From JAJTFW01 sp046330075 (GTDB lineage: Bacteria > Bacteroidota > Bacteroidia > AKYH767-A > OLB10): a DNA stretch of 64,000 nucleotides. Each line of letters starts with the position of its first letter. The stretch's first letter is position 1. The notes below the pieces were generated by a model, which worked only from the letters and a program-made list of their open reading frames with translations, was not told the DNA's origin and ran no database searches. The position numbers were made by a program, and so were the translations under genes. The stretch lies in the NCBI GenBank assembly GCA_046330075.1, contig JAXLTL010000002.1, forward strand, positions 186,001-250,000, in the 5' to 3' direction. This document shows positions 34,811 through 44,104 of this stretch, piece after piece.

Positions 34811-35503
34811 CTATTGCTGGTCGTCCTTGTTGATCTCCCTGAGGTCAATGTATTTCATGTGGCGTAAAATCCATTCGCGTTTCCGTTGGATATACGGTGT
34901 TGGCTTAGAGGCGGACCAACGAATCGGGTTGGGAAGAATAGCGGCAATTGCAGCTGATTCCGATCGGGAAAGTTTTGATGCCGGCTTATGAAAATAATAG
35001 TGTGCTGCTGCTTCCGCACCATAAACTCCCGGACCCATTTCGATGGAGTTCAGATATACTTCCATAATCCGTTCCTTGCTCCAGAATAATTCTATCAGAA
35101 ACGTGAAGTAAACTTCAAAGCCCTTCCGGATCCAGCTTCTTCCGGGCCATAGAAACACATTTTTGGCGGTTTGTTGGGAGATAGTAGAGGCACCTTTTAC
35201 CTTTTTGCCCTTGTGTTTTTCATTGTACTTCACTGCTTTTTCAATCGCTTCCAGATCAAAGCCGAAATGATCTTCAAACTTCTGATCTTCTGCAGTCACA
35301 ACAGCCAATGGAAGATTTGGGGAAATTTCCCCGATGGCTTTCCAGCTATGATCTATTTTACCGTCTTCCATCTCAAAATACCGCTGAATCATCAACGGTG
35401 TAACCGGAACCGGAACAAATCTGTAGGTAATCGTTATCACAATGCTGAGGACGAAAAGAACAATGATAGTCCGAAGTACAATACGGAAGATTTTCTTCAC
35501 CAT
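34811..35503 (-). CDS. mtgA: Monofunctional peptidoglycan transglycosylase
   Basis: Glycosyltransferase family 51 enzyme that polymerises lipid II glycan strands on the periplasmic face. The 230-residue protein has one membrane anchor (about 8-29). Its motifs are VVTAEDQKFEDHFG with the catalytic Glu72, KGASTISQQTAKN (near 103), and LNSIEMGPGVYGAEAAAHYYF (near 151). The residues after the catalytic core are few, so no transpeptidase domain is present. It has its own -7 box and is alone in its transcript. Confidence 0.94.
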   Translation of the reverse strand: MVKKIFRIVLRTIIVLFVLSIVITITYRFVPVPVTPLMIQRYFEMEDGKIDHSWKAIGEISPNLPLAVVTAEDQKFEDHFGFDLEAIEKAVKYNEKHKGKKVKGASTISQQTAKNVFLWPGRSWIRKGFEVYFTFLIELFWSKERIMEVYLNSIEMGPGVYGAEAAAHYYFHKPASKLSRSESAAIAAILPNPIRWSASKPTPYIQRKREWILRHMKYIDLREINKDDQQ

Positions 35504-35508
35504 GTCGG

Positions 35509-35516
35509 CAAAGGTA
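35509..35516 (-). promoter_or_regulatory. -7 box of mtgA
   Basis: Reverse-strand TACCTTTG matches TAnnTTTG and ends 5 bases before the ATG at 35503, so the mRNA is probably leaderless. Confidence 0.6.
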
Positions 35517-35539
35517 TGAATTCACCTCATAGCCCTGTA

Positions 35540-36745
35540 TCAGTCTTTGATAAACCGGATGGGTTTATAGGCTGCAGCATCGAAGGAAAGGATGTACACA
35601 CCGGGCGACAACTCTTGGGTTTCAAGTATGCTTCGTTCTTCACTGAACATTCCGGTTCCTATTTCTCTTCCCTGCGCATCGGTGAGATGGTATGGCAAAG
35701 TTACACCGAGGGGCCATTCAATGAATAACTGATCATGGGCGGGATTAGGCCAGGCTTGCAATGTCCTGGTTGGTTGCTCCTGTACAGAGGCAGAGGTGCC
35801 TTCGTATCGTAGAATTACACCACCACTGCCGGATGAATATCCTACTGCGAATCCGTTTGAGCTGTTGTACATCCGTACTGAGGCCAGTCCTGCCAGCGTG
35901 CCCGATGGCTGTATGGTCCAGCTGTTGCCACCATTCACCGTGTGGAAGATTTTTCCGCTGTCACCAACCTGCCAGCCGTTATTCATATCGGTGAAGGATA
36001 CAGAGGTCATCATGGTGTTGGTTGGATTTACCTGTGGTGCCCATGTGGTTCCGCCATCTATGGTTTTATAGCATTTGCCATTAACATATTGTCCGTTCGA
36101 CCAGCCAACACTATCACTCATGAAGCATTCATCGTTAAAATGAAACACAACGCCGGTGGTGAGTAAACTCCAGCTTGTTCCTGCATTTATTGTTTTGAAT
36201 ATACGACCATTGTCGCCTGCACAATAACCGATACTGTCGCTGGTAAACCATATAGAGCGCAGGTAGTCGAATCCGGTTTGCGTTTGATTCCAGTTTGTTC
36301 CTCCGTCAGTCGTTTTATAAAGATGGTACGTGCCTGCTGTTGGATTGTTGCCTACTGCATAGCCAATACTATCACTCGTAAAATAGAGTGAATAGATCTG
36401 ATACAAACTGGTGTTAATAGCATTCCAGGTTGTTCCGCCATTTGTCGTTTTCAGAATGACTCCGTTGGGCATTACGCCTCCGCCGGCCCAGCCTAGCGAG
36501 GTGTTCCGGAAGAATACTGTGAGGAGATAGTTGGCATTTGTATATTGTTGTGTCCAGCTGGTGCCGTTCTTAGTACCGATGATGGTTCCTCCGTTTCCAA
36601 ACATCGAGGTGACTGCATAGGCAGTGTCACGTCCGGGGATAGCCACGCATGTGATAGCGTCAGCGGTAGGAGATGTGACAGGCGCCCATTGGGCCTGAGC
36701 CGGAAGGTTGAGGAGTGTTGTCAGGAGTACGAGCAGGCGTTTCAT
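35540..36745 (-). CDS. Secreted YCF48/BNR-type propeller with T9SS sorting domain
   Basis: A 401-residue protein. The start is taken at 36745 (MKRLLVLLTTLLNLPAQAQ), since the longer frame at 36772 would start inside the -7 box. After the signal peptide lie six or so repeats of the type KTTNGGTTWNAI, with the segment TSDSIGYAVGNN between them, the hallmark of YCF48/BNR-like beta-propellers. The C-terminus is a T9SS type A domain (LQAWPNPAHDQLFI to SPGVYILSFDA). These proteins are surface or secreted proteins of largely unknown purpose in Bacteroidota. Confidence 0.88.
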   Translation of the reverse strand: MKRLLVLLTTLLNLPAQAQWAPVTSPTADAITCVAIPGRDTAYAVTSMFGNGGTIIGTKNGTSWTQQYTNANYLLTVFFRNTSLGWAGGGVMPNGVILKTTNGGTTWNAINTSLYQIYSLYFTSDSIGYAVGNNPTAGTYHLYKTTDGGTNWNQTQTGFDYLRSIWFTSDSIGYCAGDNGRIFKTINAGTSWSLLTTGVVFHFNDECFMSDSVGWSNGQYVNGKCYKTIDGGTTWAPQVNPTNTMMTSVSFTDMNNGWQVGDSGKIFHTVNGGNSWTIQPSGTLAGLASVRMYNSSNGFAVGYSSGSGGVILRYEGTSASVQEQPTRTLQAWPNPAHDQLFIEWPLGVTLPYHLTDAQGREIGTGMFSEERSILETQELSPGVYILSFDAAAYKPIRFIKD

Positions 36746-36769
36746 CAGTTGGTATAATTTCAGGATGAA

Positions 36770-36777
36770 CAAATGTA
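36770..36777 (-). promoter_or_regulatory. -7 box of the YCF48-type gene
   Basis: Reverse-strand TACATTTG matches TAnnTTTG, 24 bases before the start at 36745. It decides against the upstream start at 36772. Confidence 0.6.
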
Positions 36778-36899
36778 CCTTAAACTGTTCTTCCTGTCTT
36801 CCTGATTTATCTCAATGGGAAGGATGGGGAGCTGAACAGGGTGTTCTCGGTGCAGAGCTACAGTTCTGATGTGAGTTTATAATTTTTTATCTTCGTTTC

Positions 36900-37247
36900 A
36901 TGATCAGCAACCGTCTGCGCGAATACGAAAACTTTCATATCGTTCTCTGGCTTTTGAAAGATACCTGTTGGGTGATGGATTTTAAAGTCCCCGGATTGAT
37001 AATGATTTTACCCACCATTTCGGTGGCGCTCCATATCACCTGGTTACACCGCAAAAGCATGGCAGAACTGCTGCACAATCTGGCGGTGGTGCTGTGGATC
37101 AGTGCTAATTCTGTATGGATGATCGGTGAGTTTTTCTTCAATGATACCCTTCGTCCTTTTGCCACGGTATTTTTTATCATCGGACTGATACTCGTAGCGG
37201 CCTACTATATTATTGTCCGGCCGGGAGAGAGGAAACTTGTAAAATAA
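36900..37247 (+). CDS. Small three-helix membrane protein
   Basis: A 115-residue protein with three predicted membrane segments: about 28-46 (VPGLIMILPTISVALHITW), 58-76 (LLHNLAVVLWISANSVWMI) and 85-104 (LRPFATVFFIIGLILVAAYY). The N-terminus is charged and contains a conserved-looking KDTCWVMDFK. I do not recognise a family and assign no function. A terminator begins at its stop codon and is shared with purL. Upstream TATCTTCG (ending a few bases before the ATG) is one mismatch from the -7 consensus. Confidence 0.65.
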   Translation: MISNRLREYENFHIVLWLLKDTCWVMDFKVPGLIMILPTISVALHITWLHRKSMAELLHNLAVVLWISANSVWMIGEFFFNDTLRPFATVFFIIGLILVAAYYIIVRPGERKLVK

Positions 37248-37284
37248 AAAAAGACCCGATGAATCCTCACCGGGTCTTTTTTTT
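37246..37284. terminator. Bidirectional terminator between 36900 gene and purL
   Basis: GACCCG (37253-37258) pairs with CGGGTC (37271-37276), flanked by an A run and eight T. The loop is 12 bases. Confidence 0.9.
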
Positions 37285-37296
37285 GTTGATCGGGAC

Positions 37297-39537
37297 TTAT
37301 TCGTGCGCCATCAGGTCGCTGATAGCATTGTCATAAAGTGCTTTGTAGTCGGCAATTTGCCCGAAGTCTTCTTCGTCAATCATCACCGTATTACCGCCTG
37401 TTTCACCAAGGTTGGTAAAGTCCACTTCGCTGGAGGAAACCATCTCCACAAATTCTTCGAGTTTGTCGGGACTAACGCTCACGACTACCCGTCCTTGTGC
37501 TTCCCCGAAAAGGAAAGCGTCTTTTCTGAAATCTTCGTCGGTGTCGATCCGGAAGCCAATGCCGCGCTGGAAGGCGCTTTCCATCAGCGTCACAAAGAGT
37601 CCGCCGTCACTCACATCGTGTGCACTCTGGATGAGTCCTTCACGGATCAGATTTTTCACAAGGGAATGAACGCCCAGTTCTTCTTCCATATTGAAATACG
37701 GGGCCGGACTGTTTTTAATTCCGCAGTAAGAGTACAGATATTCTGATGCGTGAATGTCATCCTGAGATGCTCCCAGCAGGAAGAGGATGTCACCTTCGTT
37801 TTTAAAATCGAGTGTCATCTGATGCTTCTTGTCTGGCACAATTCCAACCATTCCAATAGTAGGAGTTGGGAATACCGGCACTTCACCCTGTTCGTTCTTG
37901 CTCTGATTATAGAAACTCACATTTCCTCCTGTAACCGGAGTTTCCAGTGCGATGCAGGCTTTCGACATTCCTTTGATGGAGTGTACAAACTGCCAGTAAA
38001 CTTCCGGATTGTATGGGTTGCCGAAGTTCAGGCAATTGGTGACGGCAGATGGTTCTCCGCCGGTACAAACGATATTCCGCGCAGCTTCTGCCACAGCAAT
38101 GGCACATCCCTGTTCAGGATCACTGTAAACATACCGCGAGTTGCAGTCTACACTCAGTGCAAGCGCTTTTTTGGTGCCGCGTACATCCACGAGTGCGGCA
38201 TCGCTGGGTTTGTTGGTGCTCATGTTAACCGTACCAACCATTGAGTCGTATTGAGTATATACCCAGCGTTTAGATGCAATGTTAGGATGTGCAATAAGAT
38301 GCTTCATCACCGGACGAATGTCTGCAGGCACCTGAACCGCAGAGGCATCGAATGCTTTGTTCTGTTTGATATAAGCAGGTTCTGTATAGTTGCGCTGATA
38401 GACGGGGGCACCTCCGCCGAGGACCAGCGATTCAGCAGGTACTTCAGCCAGTTTTTCACCGGCCATATAGAAATGCAGCGTGTCACCTTCGATCACTTCA
38501 CCGATTTGCGTACAGTTCAGGTCCCATTTCGCAAAAATCTGTTCGATTTCTTCCTCACGGCCTTTCTGTACCACTACCAGCATGCGTTCCTGTGATTCGC
38601 TCAGCAGTATTTCCCAGCCTTTCATGTTGGCCTGACGGGTAGGAACTTTGTCGAGCCAGATGTTCATACCGTGTTTTCCTTTAGCCGACATCTCACTCGT
38701 AGAGCAGATGATCCCTGCTGCACCCATGTCCTGCATACCCACAACAGCACCGGTTTTGATGATCTCAAGCGTAGCTTCCAGCAATAATTTTTCCATGAAA
38801 GGATCGCCTACCTGAACAGACGGTAAGTCTTCATGGGAATCTTCGTGCAGGTCGCCCGAGGCAAAGGTGGCACCATGAATACCATCCTTGCCGGTAGAAG
38901 AACCAACGATGTATACAGGATTTCCTGCTCCGTAAGAAATTGCAGAAACGGTTTCTCCTTCTTTTACAATGCCCACCGACATCGCATTTACCAGAATATT
39001 TACATTGAAGGAATCGTCGAAGAAGACTTCCCCGCCAACGGTTGGTACTCCGAATGCGTTGCCATAATCACCGATACCTTTCACTACTCCGCGCATCAGC
39101 CATTGTGTTCGTGCCAGTTTGGGGTTTCCGAAACGGAGGGAGTTCAGCTGTGCAATCGGCCGTGCACCCATGGTGAAAATGTCGCGGTTAATACCACCTA
39201 CTCCGGTCGCGGCACCCTGATATGGTTCGATGGCAGATGGATGGTTGTGTGATTCAATTTTGAACGCACAGGCCAGTCCGTCGCCGATGGCTACGAGTCC
39301 GGCATTTTCCTCTCCGGCTTTGGCCAGCATGTGCGGCCCGTCCTTCGGTAAAGTTTTGAGCCATACAATGGAGTTTTTATAAGAGCAGTGCTCTGACCAC
39401 ATGACCGAATAAATACTCAGCTCGGTAAAATTCGGTACCCGGCCAAGAATGGTTTTTATTTTCTCAAATTCTTCGGGAAGAAGTCCGAGTTTCCCCGCGG
39501 TTTCAACGGTGGTGAGCTCTTCAGTAGCAGATGACAT
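37297..39537 (-). CDS. purL: Phosphoribosylformylglycinamidine synthase, PurL
   Basis: ATP-dependent FGAM synthetase of purine biosynthesis, the form that works with separate PurQ and PurS. The 746-residue protein is counted from the ATG at 39537; the open frame reaches a TTG at 39591 inside the -7 box. Seen: MWSEHCSYKNS near the N-terminus, FKIESHNHPSAIEPYQGAATGVGGI (phosphate/ATP site, in two parts), GMQDMGAAGI, and a second AIRS-like half with ALSVDCNSRYVY and SAHDVSDGGL. No purS or purQ is in the window. The ~45-base leader holds a small TCCGG/CCGGA stem. Confidence 0.96.
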   Translation of the reverse strand: MSSATEELTTVETAGKLGLLPEEFEKIKTILGRVPNFTELSIYSVMWSEHCSYKNSIVWLKTLPKDGPHMLAKAGEENAGLVAIGDGLACAFKIESHNHPSAIEPYQGAATGVGGINRDIFTMGARPIAQLNSLRFGNPKLARTQWLMRGVVKGIGDYGNAFGVPTVGGEVFFDDSFNVNILVNAMSVGIVKEGETVSAISYGAGNPVYIVGSSTGKDGIHGATFASGDLHEDSHEDLPSVQVGDPFMEKLLLEATLEIIKTGAVVGMQDMGAAGIICSTSEMSAKGKHGMNIWLDKVPTRQANMKGWEILLSESQERMLVVVQKGREEEIEQIFAKWDLNCTQIGEVIEGDTLHFYMAGEKLAEVPAESLVLGGGAPVYQRNYTEPAYIKQNKAFDASAVQVPADIRPVMKHLIAHPNIASKRWVYTQYDSMVGTVNMSTNKPSDAALVDVRGTKKALALSVDCNSRYVYSDPEQGCAIAVAEAARNIVCTGGEPSAVTNCLNFGNPYNPEVYWQFVHSIKGMSKACIALETPVTGGNVSFYNQSKNEQGEVPVFPTPTIGMVGIVPDKKHQMTLDFKNEGDILFLLGASQDDIHASEYLYSYCGIKNSPAPYFNMEEELGVHSLVKNLIREGLIQSAHDVSDGGLFVTLMESAFQRGIGFRIDTDEDFRKDAFLFGEAQGRVVVSVSPDKLEEFVEMVSSSEVDFTNLGETGGNTVMIDEEDFGQIADYKALYDNAISDLMAHE

Positions 39538-39588
39538 GATATTGGTTTTTGCGCGATTTGACAAATCCGGCAGCACCGGAATTTCATG

Positions 39589-39596
39589 CAAAAATA
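39589..39596 (-). promoter_or_regulatory. -7 box of purL
   Basis: Reverse-strand TATTTTTG matches TAnnTTTG. Transcription would start about 45 bases before the ATG at 39537. Confidence 0.6.
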
Positions 39597-39626
39597 GTCC
39601 TTATATGGCTATACGGCTAACATTTT

Positions 39627-39634
39627 TATCTTTG
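39627..39634 (+). promoter_or_regulatory. -7 box of the 39641 gene
   Basis: TATCTTTG matches TAnnTTTG and ends 6 bases before the ATG at 39641. The box is 30 bases from the divergent purL box. Confidence 0.6.
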
Positions 39635-39640
39635 ACCTCT

Positions 39641-40960
39641 ATGTTGGAAACTGCATTAAGCCTGGCCTCTGTTTTTTTTGCTATTTATCTGATTGGCAAA
39701 TGGAAAATTTTCCGAGTGGACGGGGTTCCGGTCCGGGTTTTTCAACTGTTGTTCATAACTAAAATCGTAGCGGCCATCCTCCTGTATATCATCTACACCC
39801 GGTTTTATACGGACAGAGCTTATGCCGATATCTTCCGGTATTATGACGATGCAGCTGTAATGTATAACGCCCTGACCACACATCCGGGACATTATTTCTC
39901 GATGTTGACCGGTATCGGCGCTGGTGCCCCGGAGTTGCAGCCTTATTACGATACCATGCGGAACTGGTACAACACAGATCTCGTTTTCAATGATAGCCGT
40001 ACGATGATTCGTATCAATGCATTCCTGCGCCTTTTTACGATGGGTACGTATTTCCCGCATGCGGTGGTGATGTGTTTTCTGGCGATGATTGGTCTCACCG
40101 GCATTTTTCGCAGATTGAATCAGCTCGCCCCGGGAAGAGCGTTTTTACTCACGGTAATGGTTTATCTGCTGCCGTCTACATTGTTGTGGACTTCTGGCAT
40201 GATAAAAGAGACTTTTTTGGTGTTTGCGCTCGGTAACCTGCTTTATCAGTCGGAAAAGAAGGCTCCAGATAATTCACCGGATTTTCCTTTTTTTATGCGG
40301 ATCCTGATTTCGGTATTTCTGATGCTGACCGTAAAAGTATATGTGTTTTTTCTCTTTGTTCCCGTTATTCTCGTGGCATTGCTTGCGGATAAAATATCTC
40401 TGAACAAATGGGTGTTAAATGGTATCGTATTCAGCGGATACCTTGCATTGCTGGCCTTGGCGGCACCCCTGATCACCAGTCATAATCTGCCGGTTCTGAT
40501 TGCAGATAAACAGGCTGAATTTTATAATGTGGCTTCAACAGAACAGGCAAAAAGCCTGATGCAGATTGACCGGATTGAGCCGGAATGGCCCGGGCTGCTC
40601 CTCGCTGCTCCCGGTGCTTTTTTCCGTTCGCTCCTCGTGCCAATGCCCTGGCAGGCACATAATTTCCTGATGTGGTTTTCGGTGGCGGAAAACCTGTTTA
40701 TTGTTTTGCTCATCCTCATCATGGTATTCGCTGTAAAAAAGGAATATGTTGTGGCCTTATCGCCTTCCGTAATTGCACTTTTTCTGTTTGGCTGTCTCAT
40801 CTTCGTACTGTCGGGCTGGGTTACGCCTATTATCGGGGCGTTGGTGCGGTATAAGGCTCCGGGATTGCCGTTTGTCCTTTTCATCTTTGCTGCCTTGTCA
40901 CAGCGGAAATGGATGAGCGGTCAGTGGCTGAGCCTTTACAGAAAGCAACCTGACCGGTAA
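39641..40960 (+). CDS. Multi-pass membrane protein, first of a tandem paralogous pair
   Basis: A 439-residue protein with about ten membrane segments. The start is set by the -7 box ending at 39634; upstream frames lie on the antisense of purL. Motifs shared with the next gene are NDSRTMIRINAFLRLF (near 112-127), LLPSTLLWTSGMIKE (near 166-180), a Lys-led helix KVYVFFLFVPVIL, and a late GWVTPIIGALVRYKAPGL (near 392-409). The conserved charged residues at membrane edges suggest a catalytic membrane enzyme or polymerase-like role, such as glycan handling, but I do not recognise a family. The next gene begins four bases after the stop. Confidence 0.75.
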   Translation: MLETALSLASVFFAIYLIGKWKIFRVDGVPVRVFQLLFITKIVAAILLYIIYTRFYTDRAYADIFRYYDDAAVMYNALTTHPGHYFSMLTGIGAGAPELQPYYDTMRNWYNTDLVFNDSRTMIRINAFLRLFTMGTYFPHAVVMCFLAMIGLTGIFRRLNQLAPGRAFLLTVMVYLLPSTLLWTSGMIKETFLVFALGNLLYQSEKKAPDNSPDFPFFMRILISVFLMLTVKVYVFFLFVPVILVALLADKISLNKWVLNGIVFSGYLALLALAAPLITSHNLPVLIADKQAEFYNVASTEQAKSLMQIDRIEPEWPGLLLAAPGAFFRSLLVPMPWQAHNFLMWFSVAENLFIVLLILIMVFAVKKEYVVALSPSVIALFLFGCLIFVLSGWVTPIIGALVRYKAPGLPFVLFIFAALSQRKWMSGQWLSLYRKQPDR

Positions 40961-40963
40961 ACC

Positions 40964-42232
40964 ATGATCACATTCCTGCACATACTCGTTGTTTTTTTAT
41001 TGGGCTGGTGGTGGTACCGGCGTGATGATAAGATAACGGTGATGGCTATGGGCGTTCTTGTAGCTTTCAAAGCAGTAACAGGGATGTTGTTCGCCGAATA
41101 TTACCTCAGGACATATGGTGGAGGGGATATGCACAACTATTGGGCAGATGCATTGACTCTGCGGGATCTTTTTAATCAGGATCCTGTTTCTTTTCTGCGG
41201 CTGATCTTTCTGAATGATGATTCCGCTGCGTCTGTTCAGCATGTTTTACCAAAGCTGCAGGTATGGTATGACAGCGGTTTCCGTGGCGGTATCAATGATG
41301 CACGTACTGTTGTTCGTTTTCATAGTTTGCTGGCACTTTTCTCAGGTGGAAATATCCTGGTGCATCTGATTTGGTCTAATGTGCTGGCTGTTGCCGGATT
41401 AAAGTGGATGTTCGGGTTTTTCGTTGGCGATGAACAGGGCCGGGGAATTCCGTACGGTACCTGGATGCTGGCGTTACTGCCGAATGTATTGTTATGGTCT
41501 TCTCCTTTGCTCAAAGAGCCTCTGATGCTTTTTACCATGGGTGCATTTTTTGAATCAGCACGATTGCTGCGGCGGAATTTTTCTCCCGTGAATATGGTGT
41601 TGTTGCTTTTGTCAATGTTGGGATCGATTCTGATTAAATATTTCTGGTTGCTGTTGTTAGTGCCGGGCCTGTTGGCTTACCTGTTCTTTCCGTCCGGGAA
41701 GCGGAACGGTTGGGGTATGGGAGTGATGTATGTATGTTGCTTTGGCATCGTTTTGATAGCAGGGCACCTGATTCCTTCTTTACACCTGCCTTCCCTGCTT
41801 TTCGGCCAGCAGCTTAATATGTGGAGGTTTGCCGTTTACTGGCATGCAGGTACCTTAATTGATCCTGTTCCGTTCGCACCTACCGACTGGAGCCTGATCC
41901 GTCATCTGCCGTATGCGTTTGTGTATACACTGGTGCAGCCTTTGCCCTCGCAGGTCAGCAAGCTGCCATTATGGCCCATGTGCGCTGAAAGCATTTTCTC
42001 CTGTATTCTGTTGCTGGCTGCCTTGATTGTTCGGGTACGCAGGCGGGCTGGAAGCTCTTTTCTGGCTACTTATGGATTGATTGCCGGAGCCTGTATAATG
42101 ATCATCAGTGGCTTTACTACTCCGGTGCTGGGCACACTCATCAGGTACCGTATGCCTGGATTGCTGCTGTTGTTGCTGGCAGCTGTCCGGGTGTTGCGTG
42201 AACTGCGGTCGTCTCCCCCAAACATCGAATGA
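40964..42232 (+). CDS. Multi-pass membrane protein, second of a tandem paralogous pair
   Basis: A 422-residue membrane protein that lies 3 bases after its paralogue. It shares with it NDARTVVRFHSLLALF (near 110-125), LLPNVLLWSSPLLKE, KYFWLLLLVPGLLAYLF, a Pro-rich PLPSQ segment followed by an E..F motif, and GFTTPVLGTLIRYRMPGL near the end. Overall identity is low but the order of motifs is the same, so the pair arose by an old duplication. Residues 33-52 add YLRTYGGGDMHNYWADAL, with Asp/His/Tyr facing a loop. Function is unknown; the two proteins may form a heterodimer. Confidence 0.75.
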   Translation: MITFLHILVVFLLGWWWYRRDDKITVMAMGVLVAFKAVTGMLFAEYYLRTYGGGDMHNYWADALTLRDLFNQDPVSFLRLIFLNDDSAASVQHVLPKLQVWYDSGFRGGINDARTVVRFHSLLALFSGGNILVHLIWSNVLAVAGLKWMFGFFVGDEQGRGIPYGTWMLALLPNVLLWSSPLLKEPLMLFTMGAFFESARLLRRNFSPVNMVLLLLSMLGSILIKYFWLLLLVPGLLAYLFFPSGKRNGWGMGVMYVCCFGIVLIAGHLIPSLHLPSLLFGQQLNMWRFAVYWHAGTLIDPVPFAPTDWSLIRHLPYAFVYTLVQPLPSQVSKLPLWPMCAESIFSCILLLAALIVRVRRRAGSSFLATYGLIAGACIMIISGFTTPVLGTLIRYRMPGLLLLLLAAVRVLRELRSSPPNIE

Positions 42233-42274
42233 TAACGGGAAGGGAAGCTTCTTTTCTACATGCGTTATTAAAGG

Positions 42275-42282
42275 TATATTTG
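42275..42282 (+). promoter_or_regulatory. -7 box of the amino acid permease gene
   Basis: TATATTTG matches TAnnTTTG, 19 bases before the ATG at 42302. Confidence 0.6.
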
Positions 42283-42301
42283 CTCAGATAAGGTTATACT
42301 T

Positions 42302-44005
42302 ATGAATCTATTTCGAAAAAAATCAGTGAAGCAAATCCTGCAGCAGGTGGCCTCCGGAGATTCGGAAAGCCATGGACTCTTAAAGCGTCATCTGGGTGTA
42401 CGTGATCTCACCGGATTGGGCATTGCAGCTATCATCGGTGCCGGTATTTTCAGTACCATTGGAAGTGCCAGTGCGGATGGAGGTCCGGGTGTGGTATTCC
42501 TGTTTATTTTCACGGCCATTGCCTGCAGCTTTGCAGCATTTTGTTATGCTGAGTTTTCAAGTATGGTGCCGGTCAGCGGTTCAGCATATACTTATTCGTA
42601 CGTTGCATTTGGTGAGTTGTTCGCATGGATCATCGGCTGGGCACTCATTATGGAATATGCCATCGGAAATATAGTCGTCGCTATTTCATGGTCGGGGTAT
42701 TTTTCAACCTTGCTGACGCATATACGTATTCCTTCTCTTGGATTTCCGGATGGGATTATGTTACCAGCCTGGTCAGGTATTGATTATTTTTCAGCAAAGA
42801 GAGCTTTCGAAGCGTCGCAGCTGGCCGGTGCAGATCCTGCCATCATGGACTCGGAGGCCTGGCAGGCATGGATTACGGCGCCGATATTGGGTGGACTTCG
42901 TATCATCATGGATATTCCGGCATTGGTGATCAATGTGCTTATCACATGGCTGGTATATCGCGGAATCAGAGAATCAAAAAATGCCGGTAATATCATGGTG
43001 CTCGTAAAACTCTCTGTGGTATTGCTGGTGATAGTAGTGGGTGTATTCTATGTGCAGACTGAGAACTGGACACCTTTTCTTCCGGAAGGCTGGGCAGGAG
43101 TTTTTGCCGGAGTTTCGGGGGTATTCTTCGCCTATATCGGTTTCGATGCGATATCTACTACTGCCGAAGAGTGTCATGATCCGCAACGGGATCTTCCGCG
43201 TGGAATGTTTTACTCCATCATTATCTGTACAGTGCTGTATATTCTCATCGCCATGGTGCTGACGGGCATGGTAAATTATAAGGAGCTGAGAGTGGATGAC
43301 CCGCTGGCCTTCGTGTTTGGCCGTCGCGGACTCAACTGGATCAGTGGCGTGATCGCTGTAAGTGCTGTCTTTGCCATGGCATCCGTCCTGCTGGTGTTCC
43401 AGCTGGGGCAGCCCAGAATCTGGATGAGTATGAGCCGTGATGGACTATTGCCGAAGAAGTTTTCGGTAGTGCATCCCCGTTATGGCACGCCCTCCTTTGC
43501 CACCATTGTTACCGGCATTCTTGTGGGAGTTCCGATTTTCTTCATCGATATGGCTACGGTAACAGATCTTTGTTCCATTGGAACACTGTTTGCATTTATT
43601 CTTGTTTGCGGCGGAGTGCTGATGATGCAGAAACATGAGGATCTTCCCCGTAAATTCAAGGTGCCGTACTATAATGGTAAATGGATCATGCCGGTCATTT
43701 ATATAGGTGTGATGACCTGGCTTGGAATATCAGAACAGCAATGGGTGCATGAGCATGTAAATCCGCTGGTGTCGTTGGAATCTGTGCCCAACTTTATTTT
43801 CTTCATCGTGTTTGCAGTATTGTCTGTATTCAGTTTCCTCAGGAAACTATCCCTGATTCCTGTAATGGGTATTCTCACCTGTCTCTACCTCATGGCGCAG
43901 ATTCACGTGCATCAATGGATTGGTTTCACCATCTGGCTGGTGGTGGGACTGGTGCTCTATTTTTCGTACGGATACAAGCACAGCAAGCTGGGCGCTAAAG
44001 CCTGA
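42302..44005 (+). CDS. APC family amino acid permease (cationic amino acid transporter type)
   Basis: Inner-membrane amino acid transporter with about 14 membrane segments in 567 residues. After a charged N-terminus (Lys/Arg-rich) the first helix holds the APC signature GLGIAAIIGAGIFSTIGSA (near 38-56). The second helix region (FLFIFTAIACSFAAFCYAEF) and FFAYIGFDAISTTAEE (near 281) are typical of the CAT subgroup. Substrate is probably an amino acid taken up with protons or exchanged, but which one cannot be read. It is preceded by its own -7 box, 69 bases after the membrane-paralogue pair. Confidence 0.93.
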   Translation: MNLFRKKSVKQILQQVASGDSESHGLLKRHLGVRDLTGLGIAAIIGAGIFSTIGSASADGGPGVVFLFIFTAIACSFAAFCYAEFSSMVPVSGSAYTYSYVAFGELFAWIIGWALIMEYAIGNIVVAISWSGYFSTLLTHIRIPSLGFPDGIMLPAWSGIDYFSAKRAFEASQLAGADPAIMDSEAWQAWITAPILGGLRIIMDIPALVINVLITWLVYRGIRESKNAGNIMVLVKLSVVLLVIVVGVFYVQTENWTPFLPEGWAGVFAGVSGVFFAYIGFDAISTTAEECHDPQRDLPRGMFYSIIICTVLYILIAMVLTGMVNYKELRVDDPLAFVFGRRGLNWISGVIAVSAVFAMASVLLVFQLGQPRIWMSMSRDGLLPKKFSVVHPRYGTPSFATIVTGILVGVPIFFIDMATVTDLCSIGTLFAFILVCGGVLMMQKHEDLPRKFKVPYYNGKWIMPVIYIGVMTWLGISEQQWVHEHVNPLVSLESVPNFIFFIVFAVLSVFSFLRKLSLIPVMGILTCLYLMAQIHVHQWIGFTIWLVVGLVLYFSYGYKHSKLGAKA

Positions 44006-44079
44006 TTTTTGTTCCCGGCGGTAATCTTACGCTGGCCTATGAGCGGTAAAATCGTTTCGTGGCCTTTCTTCAGTTTGTG

Positions 44080-44087
44080 TACCTTTG
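44080..44087 (+). promoter_or_regulatory. -7 box of the 44105 gene
   Basis: TACCTTTG matches TAnnTTTG, 17 bases before the ATG at 44105, with a TTTC in the -33 position about 21 bases upstream. It excludes the long upstream extension of the frame. Confidence 0.6.
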
Positions 44088-44104
44088 CGTTAAATACAAA
44101 ACAC

